A stretch of 64,000 nt of DNA from the NCBI GenBank assembly GCA_964501655.1, contig CAZCTN010000010.1:1-64000 (forward strand), given 5' to 3'. This document shows, in pieces, positions 17,657 to 27,126 of this stretch. This DNA is from JAAYJK01 sp964501655. GTDB lineage: Bacteria; Bacillota; Syntrophomonadia; Syntrophomonadales; Syntrophomonadaceae. The notes under the pieces are model-generated. The model did no database searches and was not told the origin of the DNA. It worked only from the letters and a program-made list of their open reading frames with translations. The translations under genes and the position numbers were made by a program. Within the stretch, counting starts at the first letter, position 1. Each line of letters begins with the position of its first letter.

Positions 17657-18535
17657 TTAGTACTGCAGCCGTCTGATACGCTCATCCAAGTCCGGATGAG
17701 TTGAGAGCAACTGCCGCAGGCCCATTTTCTTCTCGCCAGCGATCTTGAAGGAAGCCAAGGCTTCCTGGCTGTTATCTACCAGGTGTACACTGTTCTTCAG
17801 AGAAGTCAGAGCCGTGATCATCTTGGTCTTCCCTACCAATTCTGCTCCCCCGCTGTCCGCCGCGAACTCCCGGTGCCTTGAATAGGCCATAACCGCGATG
17901 CTGGCCAGGATGGACAGCAGTATCTGGAATACCAAAATACTGATAAAATGCACAATGCCGCGAGCTTCTTCCCGCACAAAACCAGAGACAACATAAGCAA
18001 TAATACGAGACAGGAACACCACAAAGGTATTTACTACTCCCTGTATTAAGGTCATGGTTACCATATCACCATTAGCGATGTGAGCAACTTCATGAGCCAG
18101 GACTCCTTCCACCGCATCGGTACTCATGCGGTTCAGCAGCCCGCTGGAAACTGCCACCATGGAATTGTTCCTGGAAGGGCCGGTGGCAAAAGCATTTACT
18201 TCATCCGAGGAATATATACCTACTTCCGGAGTCTTCTGCAGACCGGCTTTTTTAGCCAGGTTATCCACCATGCTGAGCAGCTGCCGCTCTCTGGAACCCA
18301 GGCTGCTGTTGGGGTCCAGCATCTTTACATTCATCATGTGTTTGGCCATCCATTTGGACAGGAGCAGGGAGATAATTGACCCGCTGAAACCTATGACCGC
18401 CGCAAAGATAAACAAACTGTAGTAATCAATCCCGCTGGAAGTAATATAGTTATTAACCCCCAGGATCGAAGTCACGATAAGTATAGTGGTCAAAACCAGT
18501 ACATTGACCAGTACAAACATTCCTATTCTTTTCAT
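17657..18535 (-). CDS. htpX: HtpX-like membrane zinc metalloprotease (M48)
   Basis: 292 residues with the four-helix membrane layout of HtpX: segments at about 5-25, 40-60, 158-180 and 190-212. The zinc motif HEVAH is at 148-152, with the third ligand glutamate in the later REFAADSGG segment. HtpX degrades misfolded membrane proteins and is usually stress-induced. The length is normal. The start ATG follows GGGAGGAGAGTGAAAA. It is a monocistronic gene bounded by its own terminator; a REP-like half site lies just upstream. Confidence 0.93.
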   Translation of the reverse strand: MKRIGMFVLVNVLVLTTILIVTSILGVNNYITSSGIDYYSLFIFAAVIGFSGSIISLLLSKWMAKHMMNVKMLDPNSSLGSRERQLLSMVDNLAKKAGLQKTPEVGIYSSDEVNAFATGPSRNNSMVAVSSGLLNRMSTDAVEGVLAHEVAHIANGDMVTMTLIQGVVNTFVVFLSRIIAYVVSGFVREEARGIVHFISILVFQILLSILASIAVMAYSRHREFAADSGGAELVGKTKMITALTSLKNSVHLVDNSQEALASFKIAGEKKMGLRQLLSTHPDLDERIRRLQY

Positions 18536-18555
18536 TTTTCACTCTCCTCCCAAAA

Positions 18556-18589
18556 CAAAACAAGGGGACGGTTCTTTTCTTTGCTTGCA
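18556..18589 (+). repeat. REP-like half site, subfamily A, downstream of RAYT
   Basis: AACAAGGGGACGGTTCTTTT followed by a slightly altered CTTTGCTTGC. It lies 104 nt beyond the RAYT stop codon and in the same orientation as the copy upstream of that gene, so the two are direct repeats bracketing the transposase. Confidence 0.85.
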
Positions 18590-18692
18590 GACAAACAATC
18601 CAGCCGCAGGAAGTAAGCCATATTGGCAAGGAACCCCTGCCTCGGATCAAGCATAAGGAATCATCCTCTGATACCGAACCTCTTATTTGCTT

Positions 18693-19466
18693 TTATGCCT
18701 TGAATACAATATTTAGACCAACTCCGGTGATCTTGGCTACCTGTCTCATGGTGGTTCCTTCTATCTGTTTTATCCGGTGCAATATTTCATCGCGTTCCTT
18801 TCTAGCCATAAGATGAAGCTCGCTCAGTGGCCTGTTATTCATTATCTGCAATATTTTCGCCTGCAATACCTCATCCTTGATCCGGGTCCGGCCTTTATCC
18901 TCCAGGCATGTATCTTCATTGCTTGCTTCCATAAATTCACGCATACTGTCCCGGGCTTTTACCTTATCCGGGCTGAACATTTCCAGTATCAGACTACTTT
19001 CAACCAGATCTGTGAAAACTTCGGCGCTCCCATAGTATGATCCGCAGCTGCTCCATAAATACCGGTCCGGTCTGTCTGTCATACCAGCTTTGACCGGGTT
19101 TTGATGAATATACCTCATAACCGTTAATAAATACTGATCGTCCTCTACACATTCACTTCTATAGCGATCCTGGAAGACATGCCCGGAACGCTGATACTTG
19201 CTGTTGTAATACCAGGCGTAACTGGTGCCCAGCTTTTTCATCACCTGAGATATCTTCTCTTCCCCTTCTTGCAACAATAAATGGACATGGTTCACCATCA
19301 AGCAATAGGCCAACACCCGGGAATCACTGTCTTTCTTGACCCGCTGCAGAATCCCTAAAAACCTTCTGCAGTCTTCGTCATCATGAAATATTTGCTGACG
19401 GTTTATCCCTCTGACCATTACATGATAAACCCCGGTTTTGCTTTTTTGCCTGGCTTGCCTGGACAT
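18693..19466 (-). CDS. rayT: REP-associated tyrosine transposase (RAYT, Y1/HUH family)
   Basis: 257 residues. The N-terminus has the RAYT signature GVYHVMVRGINRQQIF. The HUH metal motif is HVH at about 60-62 in MVNHVHLLL, followed by a helix with the presumed nucleophilic tyrosine in SYAWYYNSKY, then YIHQNPVKAG. The C-terminal helix-turn-helix (RQVAKITGVGLNIVFKA) is an addition seen in some family members. RAYTs nick and join single-stranded REP palindromes. Frame is open upstream to 19574, but that stretch is the translated REP repeat (KQKNRPLVFWG), so the start is placed at the ATG at 19466. Matching repeats lie on both sides. Confidence 0.92.
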   Translation of the reverse strand: MSRQARQKSKTGVYHVMVRGINRQQIFHDDEDCRRFLGILQRVKKDSDSRVLAYCLMVNHVHLLLQEGEEKISQVMKKLGTSYAWYYNSKYQRSGHVFQDRYRSECVEDDQYLLTVMRYIHQNPVKAGMTDRPDRYLWSSCGSYYGSAEVFTDLVESSLILEMFSPDKVKARDSMREFMEASNEDTCLEDKGRTRIKDEVLQAKILQIMNNRPLSELHLMARKERDEILHRIKQIEGTTMRQVAKITGVGLNIVFKA

Positions 19467-19512
19467 CCTTATCTCTCTTTCTTTTTTCTTTAGATAATAC
19501 CATCCCCGCCCC

Positions 19513-19546
19513 CAGAAAACAAGGGGACGGTTCTTTTGTTTTCTGG
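19513..19546 (+). repeat. REP-like half site, subfamily A, upstream of RAYT
   Basis: CAGAAAACAAGGGGACGGTT and following bases match the left arm of the 4835 palindrome. The copy ends in GTTTTCTG, which can pair with its own CAGAAAAC start. It lies 47 nt upstream of the RAYT start codon. Confidence 0.88.
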
Positions 19547-19630
19547 CCAACAGACAAATTTGCTTTAGATACATTGCTTCTGCCCGCTTCAGGCTTGCTT
19601 ATGATCTTATCCTGGTTAAAGTCTCTAATA

Positions 19631-20986
19631 TTAAGAGCCCACTAGAGAACCTTCTTTCTTGATAATGAGTTCCCGGTACAGCCAGACCCCGGAAATGAGG
19701 GCTGAACCCAGGTCGGCGAATGGGGCGGTTATCCATATCCCATTAAGGCCCAAGAAGCAGGGAAAAATCAGCAAGGCTGGAATAAACAGCAGGACCTGCC
19801 TGGATAAACTCAAAACCAAAGCCTGCCGATATTTGCCTACAGCTTGAAAATATCCTGATCCCACTATTTGAATCCCAACTACCGGAATCAACAGGGTAAA
19901 GATAGTCAGACCATAAGCCCCCACCTTCAGAAGTTCGTAATCAGTCTGGTTGAAAAGAGCAATTATCGGACCCGGGAAGAACCGGGTCAGGAGAAAACCA
20001 ATGATCAGGATAGTGGTTGCTGCCATTAGGGCAGTTTTTACCGCTTCTTTCACCCGGTCATACTGCCTGGCTCCGTAATTATATCCAATGATCGGCTGGG
20101 CTCCCTGATTAATGCCAACAATAGGCATAACCACCAGGGTTACAATACTGAAGATTATACCCATGGCAGCTATGGCCGTATCCCCTCCATAGAAACCCAG
20201 ACTCTTGTTCAGAATCAGCTGCTGCAAGCTGTTGGTAAGCTGCAATACAAACATGGGCATGCCTACGGCCATAATAGTTTTTACTACTCCCGGCTCCAGC
20301 CTCAAGTTAGAAACCCGAATCTTAATCAGACTATGGCCAGACCAGTAATAGTACAACACCCACAAGGCCGAAACACCCTGGGAAATGACAGTGGCCGCTG
20401 CCGCTCCTCGAATGCCCATACCCAGGGGAAAAATGAATATGTAATCCAGTATAATGTTAACTATAGCACCGATTATCATGGTATACATAGCCATCTTCGG
20501 ATTGCCTTCAGCCCGGATAAAGTTGTTCATACCCATGCCTATCCCTGCGACTACCGTTCCCAGCAGGACAATGCTCATATATTCTGCCGCGTATGGCAAT
20601 ACCTGTGGACTGGCCCCTAACAGCTTGAGCATAGGGTAAAGGAATATCAAGCCCAGTGCTGATATCACAATAGAAATTATTAGCAGCAATACCGTAGCGT
20701 TCCCCGCTATCAGTTCGGCTTCTTCTTGCTTTTGCTCTCCCAGTCGTATGGATATAAGGGAGGTAGCACCCATTCCGATAAGCATAGCAAAAGCAATAGT
20801 AATCAGCATTATAGGAAACCCGATAGTTATTCCGGCAATAGCTAGAGAGTCAACTCCCCGGCCGACAAATATTCGGTCTACTATGTTGTACAAGGAATTT
20901 ACCAGCATTCCCACCACGGCCGGTACAGAAAATTTAATCAATAGTTTAGTAATGCTCTCTTGACCTAACTGCTTGGCATGATCCAT
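19631..20986 (-). CDS. MATE-family multidrug efflux protein
   Basis: 451 residues with twelve hydrophobic segments and the two-fold MATE layout. The first half begins KFSVPAVVGMLVNSLYNIVDRIFVGRGVDSLAIAG; the second has GINQGAQPIIGYNYGARQYDRV, both typical. It exports cationic drugs or other compounds using a sodium or proton gradient. The start ATG follows GAGGTAAGG, and the gene begins 20 nt after the MarR stop codon, making a two-gene operon. Regulation by the MarR protein is likely. Confidence 0.93.
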   Translation of the reverse strand: MDHAKQLGQESITKLLIKFSVPAVVGMLVNSLYNIVDRIFVGRGVDSLAIAGITIGFPIMLITIAFAMLIGMGATSLISIRLGEQKQEEAELIAGNATVLLLIISIVISALGLIFLYPMLKLLGASPQVLPYAAEYMSIVLLGTVVAGIGMGMNNFIRAEGNPKMAMYTMIIGAIVNIILDYIFIFPLGMGIRGAAAATVISQGVSALWVLYYYWSGHSLIKIRVSNLRLEPGVVKTIMAVGMPMFVLQLTNSLQQLILNKSLGFYGGDTAIAAMGIIFSIVTLVVMPIVGINQGAQPIIGYNYGARQYDRVKEAVKTALMAATTILIIGFLLTRFFPGPIIALFNQTDYELLKVGAYGLTIFTLLIPVVGIQIVGSGYFQAVGKYRQALVLSLSRQVLLFIPALLIFPCFLGLNGIWITAPFADLGSALISGVWLYRELIIKKEGSLVGS

Positions 20987-21006
20987 TAACCTTACCTCTT
21001 CTCCTG

Positions 21007-21450
21007 CTATAATTTTTTCAAGAAATCCACTACCTCTTTAAGACTGTGATTGAATCTCTCTATCTCGTCAGCCGGTTGCTCGGCCAGGATTTCTGTCAGA
21101 TGCTTACGGTAGGAGGCTGCCATATTAGCAAAATACTGCTCGCCCTGTGGAGTAAGAACCAGCAAAGTCTTACGTCGATCAGTTGCATGAGGTTCGCGTA
21201 AAACCAGGTTTTTCTCCTGCAATCCGTCTATGAGAGAAGTCAAACTGCCCTTTTCCATGTCCAGCTGTTTACCCAGATGGGTGGCGGTAATTTTGCCCTG
21301 CCTCTTAATCATGTGAATCGCTCTATTCTGATTTTTATTACAATTTAGATTCAGATGGTCGGCCCTCTTGAAAATAATACCCAGTTTCTCAAAGTACAGA
21401 GGGATCAGTTCAAACAGCAGCTCATGGGTGAAAACAGTATTTTCCTCCAA
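21007..21450 (-). CDS. MarR-family transcriptional regulator
   Basis: 147 residues with the MarR winged helix: IHMIKRQGKITATHLGKQLDMEKGSLTSLIDGLQEKNLVLREPHATDRRK, where DRRK is the wing motif. The N-terminal and C-terminal helices form the dimer. MarR proteins normally repress efflux genes until a ligand binds. The start is a TTG 8 nt after AAGGAGG. It is the first gene of the MarR-MATE operon. A perfect inverted repeat in its promoter is a likely operator. Confidence 0.92.
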   Translation of the reverse strand: MEENTVFTHELLFELIPLYFEKLGIIFKRADHLNLNCNKNQNRAIHMIKRQGKITATHLGKQLDMEKGSLTSLIDGLQEKNLVLREPHATDRRKTLLVLTPQGEQYFANMAASYRKHLTEILAEQPADEIERFNHSLKEVVDFLKKL

Positions 21451-21486
21451 ACCAGCACCCTCCTTTTTTTAATTAGATTGCTTACT

Positions 21487-21500
21487 GTTAGATTTCTAAC
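21487..21500. promoter_or_regulatory. Candidate MarR operator
   Basis: GTTAGA-TT-TCTAAC, a perfect 6-bp inverted repeat with a 2-nt spacer, 37 nt upstream of the marR-type start codon, in the promoter region. Binding is inferred from position. Confidence 0.45.
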
Positions 21501-21651
21501 CTAATCAATTCTACGACATATCCCGACTGAAAACAAGCATTTTCCGACCAGCTGGGTAGGGCAACCGCAGACGCAACTGCTGTGCTTTAGGGTAGGTACA
21601 GTATATGCCAGCATATATACCAGCCCATTCGCTTATATGGTTTGTGTACAA

Positions 21652-21682
21652 GCAAACAAAAGAACCGTCCCCTTGTTTTCTG
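21652..21682 (-). repeat. REP-like half site, subfamily A
   Basis: A single 31-nt arm identical to the one at 5114-5144, upstream of the HD protein gene. It creates a false N-terminal reading frame that contains the translated repeat KQKNRPLVFWG. Confidence 0.85.
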
Positions 21683-21737
21683 GGGGAGTTGGGGAAAGCT
21701 ATGTAGTAAGGAAAATCGGTACAGGAGGGAGAGTATA

Positions 21738-22385
21738 GTGGCAGTAAATAAGGAAAAGGAATTCCATTGCTTGGATAAACATTTGCTGGAGGATGAAAAG
21801 CCTTCGGTTTATCTCAGGGATATTGGACGGAGCAGGTGGTTTATGGAAAGCTATCCTTTCACCCTGCTGGGTGACTTAAAGCGGGTGGAACAGTCCCCGG
21901 TTCACCATCCTGAAGGCAGCGTGTGGAAGCATACTCTGCTGGTAGCAGACCTGGCCGCGGAGGGACGACATCTAAGCGAAAACCCCCGGGTCTTCATGTG
22001 GGCGGCTCTCTTGCATGACCTGGGCAAAGCTCATACCACCAGAATCCGGCGGGGCAAAATCACTGCCTATGATCATGATAAGCACGGGGCGGTGCTGGCA
22101 GCCGCCTTTCTGCAAGAGTTTACTGATGATCATGAGTTTATCCGGCAGGTATCACGGCTGGTTAGATGGCATATGCAGATTCTGTTCGTGGTAAAGAAGC
22201 TGCCCTTCGCTGAACTGGATAAACTGGTCCAGGAAGTATCTCCCGGAGAGATAGCTCTGCTGTCTATGTGCGACCGCCTGGGCCGGGGTGATATGACTGA
22301 AGAGATGCGTCAAACAGAACTGGAAAATATGAAATATTTCATCGGGGAGTGTCGGCAGCATCAGACTAATATGTTATACCTTTAG
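21738..22385 (+). CDS. HD-domain phosphohydrolase
   Basis: 215 residues. The HD motif set is clear: H in VWKHTLLV, HDLGKAHTT, a HDKHG pair and a distal acidic residue in SMCDRLGRGD. The order resembles the HD domain found at the C-terminus of some tRNA nucleotidyltransferases, without the transferase domain. The substrate is unknown. The start is a GTG after GGAGGGAGAGTATA; the frame upstream to 21642 is the REP half site. It is a single plus-strand gene, not in an operon. Confidence 0.82.
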   Translation: MAVNKEKEFHCLDKHLLEDEKPSVYLRDIGRSRWFMESYPFTLLGDLKRVEQSPVHHPEGSVWKHTLLVADLAAEGRHLSENPRVFMWAALLHDLGKAHTTRIRRGKITAYDHDKHGAVLAAAFLQEFTDDHEFIRQVSRLVRWHMQILFVVKKLPFAELDKLVQEVSPGEIALLSMCDRLGRGDMTEEMRQTELENMKYFIGECRQHQTNMLYL

Positions 22386-22435
22386 TTAGAGTCAGCAGAA
22401 TAGGCTGGAGGATATCTCCCTTTATTGCCACCCGA

Positions 22436-22458
22436 GACACGGTACCAAAGTCCGTGTC
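22436..22458. repeat. Short GGGGACACGG-type inverted repeat
   Basis: GACACGG (22436-22442) and CCGTGTC (22452-22458), followed by CCC. It resembles the outer arms of the REP-like elements and may act as terminator of the HD gene. Confidence 0.5.
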
Positions 22459-22529
22459 CCCTGCTGGATCAAGGGCATCAACTTAAAACCGCAGGCTGCT
22501 CTATTTCTTTCTTAAACAATTTTCAAGTC

Positions 22530-22553
22530 AAAACCCTCACACAGGGTGAGGGT
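22530..22553 (-). terminator. Terminator of pyruvate carboxylase gene
   Basis: ACCCTCA/TGAGGGT stem around a 7-nt loop; on the minus strand it is followed by TTTTG. It lies 45 nt after the pyc stop codon. Confidence 0.7.
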
Positions 22554-22597
22554 CCATAACCAATATTTAATTATCATAAATGATCGGAAAACCTGTC

Positions 22598-25500
22598 TTA
22601 CTCTATTTTGATGAGGAGTTCTCCGTTTTTGACCTGCTGGCCTTCCTCTACCATGATGCTAACTATTTTGCCGTTTAGCGGCGCGCTGATATGGGTTTCC
22701 ATTTTCATGGCTTCGATAATCATCAGACTCTGGCCCTGCTTAACTTCATCACCGGGTTCAACCAGTATCCTGCTTACAGTACCGGGGATGCTGGCTCCTA
22801 TCTCGTGCGGGTTCCCGGGATTTGCCAACAGGGTAGTCTCGGCTGGTTTCCCGCTCTGGTACTGCTGATCCAATATGATAATTTCCCGGGTATTGCCATT
22901 TACTTCAAAATCAACTCGACGCACTCCATCTTTGCTGACTTTTCCTATCTCTACCAGTTTAATAATAAAGACTTTGCCTTCACTGACTTCAACTTCGCAG
23001 ACTTCGCCTTCGCTGATGCCGTCAAAGAACACCGGGCTGTTCATACGGCTTAGGTCACCATAGGTCTTTTTGAAACTCATATACTCTGCAAAAACCCGCG
23101 GGTAAAGGGCATAACTCAAAATGTCCTGCCGGCTGGCCTGCAGCTGGTACTCCTCCTCCAGGTGTTTGCTAATGGCATCAAAGTCGGCTGGTTCCAGCAG
23201 TTCCCCGGGACGTCCGCTAACCGGCTTTCTGCCTTTTAATACTATTTCCTGCAATTCCCGAGGGAATCCTCCCAGAGGCTGACCCATCATACCCTCGAAG
23301 TAGGATACCGAGGAGTCAGGAAAAGCCAGGTCCTTCCCTTTTTCCACAATGTTATTCGGAGTCAGATCATTCCGCACCATGAAAATAGCCAGATCCCCCA
23401 CCAGCTTGGATGAGGGCGTGACCTTCACGATGTCACCCAGCATCTCATTTACGGCTTTGTACATTTCCTTCACTTCTTTGAATTTATGCCCCAGGCCAAA
23501 ACTCTCCACCTGCGGTTTCAGGTTGGAATACTGTCCGCCGGGAATCTCATATTTATACACCTCAGCGGTGCCTGATTTCAAACCAGACTCAAACTGGCTG
23601 TATATAGGCCTGATATCGCTCCAATAATCGGAAATCTCCTGGATGTCGTCCAAGTTAATACCGGTATCCCGGTCAGTGTTTTCCAGGGCAGCTACTACTG
23701 AGTTCAGGGCTGGCTGGCTGGTTAAACCGGACATACTGTTGAAAGCAGTATCAGCTATATCGACGCCGGCTTCGGCAGCCATAAGTACGGTGGCCACTCC
23801 ATTGCCGCTGCTGTCATGGGTATGCAGGTGGATGGGGATGGATATCTCGTTTTTCAGAGCCCGGATAAGTTTGTCGGCGGCATAGGGCTTCAGCAGACCC
23901 GACATATCTTTGATGCCCAGGATATGGGCCCCCATCTTTTCTATTTCTTTAGCCGTATCCACATAGTATTGCAGGGAATATTTGTCCCGAGACTGATCCA
24001 GTATGTCGCCGGTGTAGCAAATACAGGCTTCGGCGATTTTACCGGTTTTCAAGGTTTCATCAATGGCAATCTCCATCCCCTTCAGCCAGTTGAGGGAATC
24101 GAATATCCGGAAAATATCGATGCCGGCCCGGGCCGACTCCTGAATAAATGCTCGTACCACGTTATCCGGATAGTTGGTATATCCAACCGCATTGGCGCCC
24201 CGGATCAGCATTTGGAACATAATATTAGGAATCTTTTCCCGCAGTTCTGCCAGTCTCTGCCAGGGAGATTCTTTCAAAAACCGGTAGGCTACATCGAAAG
24301 TAGCCCCGCCCCACATTTCCAGTGAAAACAGGTCCCGACCCAGATATGCTGTAGCTTCGGCTATTCTCACCATGTCAACTGTTCTGACCCGGGTAGCCAT
24401 CAAAGATTGATGCGCATCCCGCATGCTGGTATCGGTAAGCAGCAGCTGTTTCTGAGCTTTTATCCAGTCCACCACCCCCTGGGGCCCTTTGCGGTCCAAA
24501 AGCTGCTTGGTGCCGGAAAGCTTTCTCTGGTGGTTAAACCGGGGCACTCTGGGCACATCGTATTCATGTCTGACCCCTTTGCTCTCATTGACTACCTTTT
24601 CCCCGATATATTTTAGTATGGCAGCTTCCTGGTCTTCCCGCGGGGTTATATCAAACAGTTTGGGGGTTGAATCGATAAAGCCGGTATCACACTCCCCCCG
24701 AATAAAGGTAGGGTGGGACAAGACATTGAGTAAAAAGGCTTCATTGGTTTCCACTCCGCTAATGGTAGTCTCCCGAATGGAACGCTGGCATTTGCTGATA
24801 GCATCCTCAAAGGTCCTGGACCAGGCTATAATCTTAACCAGCAGGCTGTCATAATAGGGGCTGATCATGGATCCGGTATATCCGTTGCCTCCATCCAGGC
24901 GGATACCGAAGCCGGAACTGGTACGGTAAACATCTATTTTACCGGTATCGGGGGCAAAGTTATTGGTGGGGTCCTCAGTAGTCACCCGGCATTGTATGGC
25001 ATATCCCCTTACCTTCACCGCTCTCTGGCTGGGAAGCCCGATTTCCTTGGATTTCAGCCGGTAACCCTGGGCAATGAGTATCTGGCTCTGCACGATATCA
25101 ATGCCGGTGACCATCTCGCTAACTGTATGTTCCACCTGAATACGGGGATTCATTTCGATAAAATAGTGATTCCCCTCCCGATCCAGCAGGAATTCTACCG
25201 TACCGGCATTCCGATAGTGAACCTCCCGGGCTATTTTAACAGCGTCCGCACAGATCTCTTCCCTTTTTTCCCGAGAAAGAGCCAGGGCCGGGGTAAATTC
25301 GATAACCTTCTGGTGGCGTCTCTGGATGGAGCAATCTCTTTCATATAAATGAACTATATTGCCGTAATTATCACCCAGAATCTGAACCTCAATATGCTTG
25401 GGGTTCTCCAGGTATTTTTCGATAAATATCTCGTCGCTGCCGAAAGCCTTTCGGGCTTCGCTGCGGGCACTATGAAATTCCTGCAGCAAATCGTTTTCGT

Positions 25501-26026
25501 TTCTTACGATCCGCATACCACGTCCCCCGCCCCCGGCTGATGCTTTAAGCATTATCGGGTAGCCGCATTTTGCAGCAAATTCCACTGCTTTTTTATCTGA
25601 CTTGATGGGCTTCTCTACTCCCGGGATGGTAGGCACCCCCACTCTCTGGGCCAGCAGTTTGGACTTTATCTTATCCCCCAACTGATCCATCATTTCCGGA
25701 GTCGGGCCAATAAATTCTATCCCGGACTCGATACATTTTTGAGCGAATTCCGGGTTTTCGGCCAGAAAACCATAACCAGGATGAATGGCATCCACACCTT
25801 TTTTCAGAGCCAGGCTGATTATCTCCTCTATATTCAGATAAGTTTCCACCGGCCCCTTATTGTAGCCTATTAAATAGGACTCATCCGCCTTGGTCCGGAA
25901 CAGGGCCAGTTTGTCTTCCTTGGAGTATACAGCCACGGTCCTGATATCAAGTTCTTTACAGGCCCTGATTATCCTTATGGCTATTTCTCCCCGATTAGCA
26001 ATCAATATCTTCTTGAAGTTTCTCAT
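22598..26026 (-). CDS. pyc: Pyruvate carboxylase
   Basis: 1142 residues, the full single-chain form. Biotin carboxylase (about 1-455): KILIANRGEIAIRIIRA, the glycine-rich ATP loop KASAGGGGRGMRIV, and EMNPRIQVEHTVSE. Carboxyltransferase (about 530-1000): DTSMRDAHQSLMATRVRT and an HTHDSSG metal site. Biotin carrier (about 1070-1142) with the biotinyl lysine in EAMKMET. It makes oxaloacetate from pyruvate, bicarbonate and ATP, the anaplerotic entry to the TCA pathway and gluconeogenesis. Start: ATG at 26026 after GGCGGGG; TTG at 26032 is an alternative. It begins 58 nt after an unrecognised gene on the same strand. Confidence 0.97.
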   Translation of the reverse strand: MRNFKKILIANRGEIAIRIIRACKELDIRTVAVYSKEDKLALFRTKADESYLIGYNKGPVETYLNIEEIISLALKKGVDAIHPGYGFLAENPEFAQKCIESGIEFIGPTPEMMDQLGDKIKSKLLAQRVGVPTIPGVEKPIKSDKKAVEFAAKCGYPIMLKASAGGGGRGMRIVRNENDLLQEFHSARSEARKAFGSDEIFIEKYLENPKHIEVQILGDNYGNIVHLYERDCSIQRRHQKVIEFTPALALSREKREEICADAVKIAREVHYRNAGTVEFLLDREGNHYFIEMNPRIQVEHTVSEMVTGIDIVQSQILIAQGYRLKSKEIGLPSQRAVKVRGYAIQCRVTTEDPTNNFAPDTGKIDVYRTSSGFGIRLDGGNGYTGSMISPYYDSLLVKIIAWSRTFEDAISKCQRSIRETTISGVETNEAFLLNVLSHPTFIRGECDTGFIDSTPKLFDITPREDQEAAILKYIGEKVVNESKGVRHEYDVPRVPRFNHQRKLSGTKQLLDRKGPQGVVDWIKAQKQLLLTDTSMRDAHQSLMATRVRTVDMVRIAEATAYLGRDLFSLEMWGGATFDVAYRFLKESPWQRLAELREKIPNIMFQMLIRGANAVGYTNYPDNVVRAFIQESARAGIDIFRIFDSLNWLKGMEIAIDETLKTGKIAEACICYTGDILDQSRDKYSLQYYVDTAKEIEKMGAHILGIKDMSGLLKPYAADKLIRALKNEISIPIHLHTHDSSGNGVATVLMAAEAGVDIADTAFNSMSGLTSQPALNSVVAALENTDRDTGINLDDIQEISDYWSDIRPIYSQFESGLKSGTAEVYKYEIPGGQYSNLKPQVESFGLGHKFKEVKEMYKAVNEMLGDIVKVTPSSKLVGDLAIFMVRNDLTPNNIVEKGKDLAFPDSSVSYFEGMMGQPLGGFPRELQEIVLKGRKPVSGRPGELLEPADFDAISKHLEEEYQLQASRQDILSYALYPRVFAEYMSFKKTYGDLSRMNSPVFFDGISEGEVCEVEVSEGKVFIIKLVEIGKVSKDGVRRVDFEVNGNTREIIILDQQYQSGKPAETTLLANPGNPHEIGASIPGTVSRILVEPGDEVKQGQSLMIIEAMKMETHISAPLNGKIVSIMVEEGQQVKNGELLIKIE

Positions 26027-26084
26027 CAGCAACCCCGCCTTGCCTGCGTTTTTTACATAACATTTCAGCTTGGTGTCTCCCAGA

Positions 26085-26903
26085 TCAGAATTCCACTCCG
26101 TCGGTAATACTGAATATGGATGAGCGTGATTTTACCATGTTATCAAACATTCGATTGACATCTCTCAGACCGTCAGCATCCTTGACCATAACATGGGCCG
26201 CGATATTCTCCACAAATTGGTTTACATTATCAGCCCGCTTAAATGTAACCAGATCCAGTCCATAGACAACCGACAGCTCAAATTGTGAGGTGCTGGTGAA
26301 CAGACTGCCTTCCACATTCACCCCCCATCCGCCTCCTTTGGCGCCAGCCTCGAATTTCTTATATTTCTTGGTTGTAAAGTACTTCTGTACGGCTCCGGTA
26401 ACAACCGATATGGTTCCCACCGATGGGTCATTGATTAAATTCTGGCATATGCTGTTATTCAGCCACTTGGCAATAGCCGTATCCCATTCATCGCCTTTAT
26501 CCACCACTCGGGCCACCGCGTTGTTAATCACCCGGACTTCAAGCAGTTCGTCTGCGGCAAGCTCAGCAGAAAGGAAGGCCAGGGCTTCGGCTTTGGCCTT
26601 GATCTTCGAATCAACAATAAGCTCAGAAACTGTCTGGGGAGCCGATAGCCTGGAATTCGGATCAACTGCGGCCGCGATTGAGATAATGAAGGGTATCAGG
26701 GTATCGCTGCCCATCTTCTCATAATACACCCGTCCCAGGATGGCACTTATATCCGCAACATAGGTGTCGTTTTTTATGTAGCGCAAAGCATCCCGCATAG
26801 GAACAGCCTGGTTCAGATCGTCAATGGTGGCAATGGGCCGCGCTTCGGCCACTTCCGTATTCATCGCTTCATTAATGTGGGTGGTGGTCATGCTTTTTCC
26901 CAT
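26085..26903 (-). CDS. Unrecognised protein upstream of pyruvate carboxylase
   Basis: 272 residues, no signal peptide and no membrane segment. The first 30 residues are polar. The centre is helical and acidic (SKIKAKAEALAFLSAELAADELLEVRVINNAVARVVDKGDEWDTAIA). The last third has beta-strand character with a glycine-rich turn (EAGAKGGGWGVNVEGSLF). I do not recognise the family. AAAGGAGATG, placed 5 nt before the ATG at 26903, argues against the upstream ATG at 26927. The gene precedes pyc by 58 nt on the same strand and may share its transcript; a role linked to pyc is only a guess from position. Confidence 0.7.
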   Translation of the reverse strand: MGKSMTTTHINEAMNTEVAEARPIATIDDLNQAVPMRDALRYIKNDTYVADISAILGRVYYEKMGSDTLIPFIISIAAAVDPNSRLSAPQTVSELIVDSKIKAKAEALAFLSAELAADELLEVRVINNAVARVVDKGDEWDTAIAKWLNNSICQNLINDPSVGTISVVTGAVQKYFTTKKYKKFEAGAKGGGWGVNVEGSLFTSTSQFELSVVYGLDLVTFKRADNVNQFVENIAAHVMVKDADGLRDVNRMFDNMVKSRSSIFSITDGVEF

Positions 26904-27061
26904 AGTATCATCTCCTTTAGATATCATTATAAAGGGTGATTAATAAATAGTGTATCAGAATCAGTCGTAATCATAACACCCTTTTTAAGGGCTGTCTGCT
27001 CCCTTCCCCGATAATCCTGCCCCATTTAATAAATTCCTTCATGTCCAGGGCTTAACAATAG

Positions 27062-27093
27062 AAAACAGCCCCTCCAATATGGAGAGGCTGTTT
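27062..27093 (-). terminator. Terminator of the vWA/MBG/SLH surface protein gene
   Basis: Stem AACAGCC(C)CTCC with GGAGAGGCTGTT around AATAT. On the minus strand it is followed by TTTTCTATTG. Confidence 0.8.
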
Positions 27094-27126
27094 GAGTTTG
27101 CATCATCGGTTCTGTTTGGGTATACC

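Noticed and set aside
19467..19574. N-terminal extension of the RAYT protein
   Set aside because: It is the translated REP half site and lacks homology to the family; the same peptide appears ahead of the HD gene at 21642.
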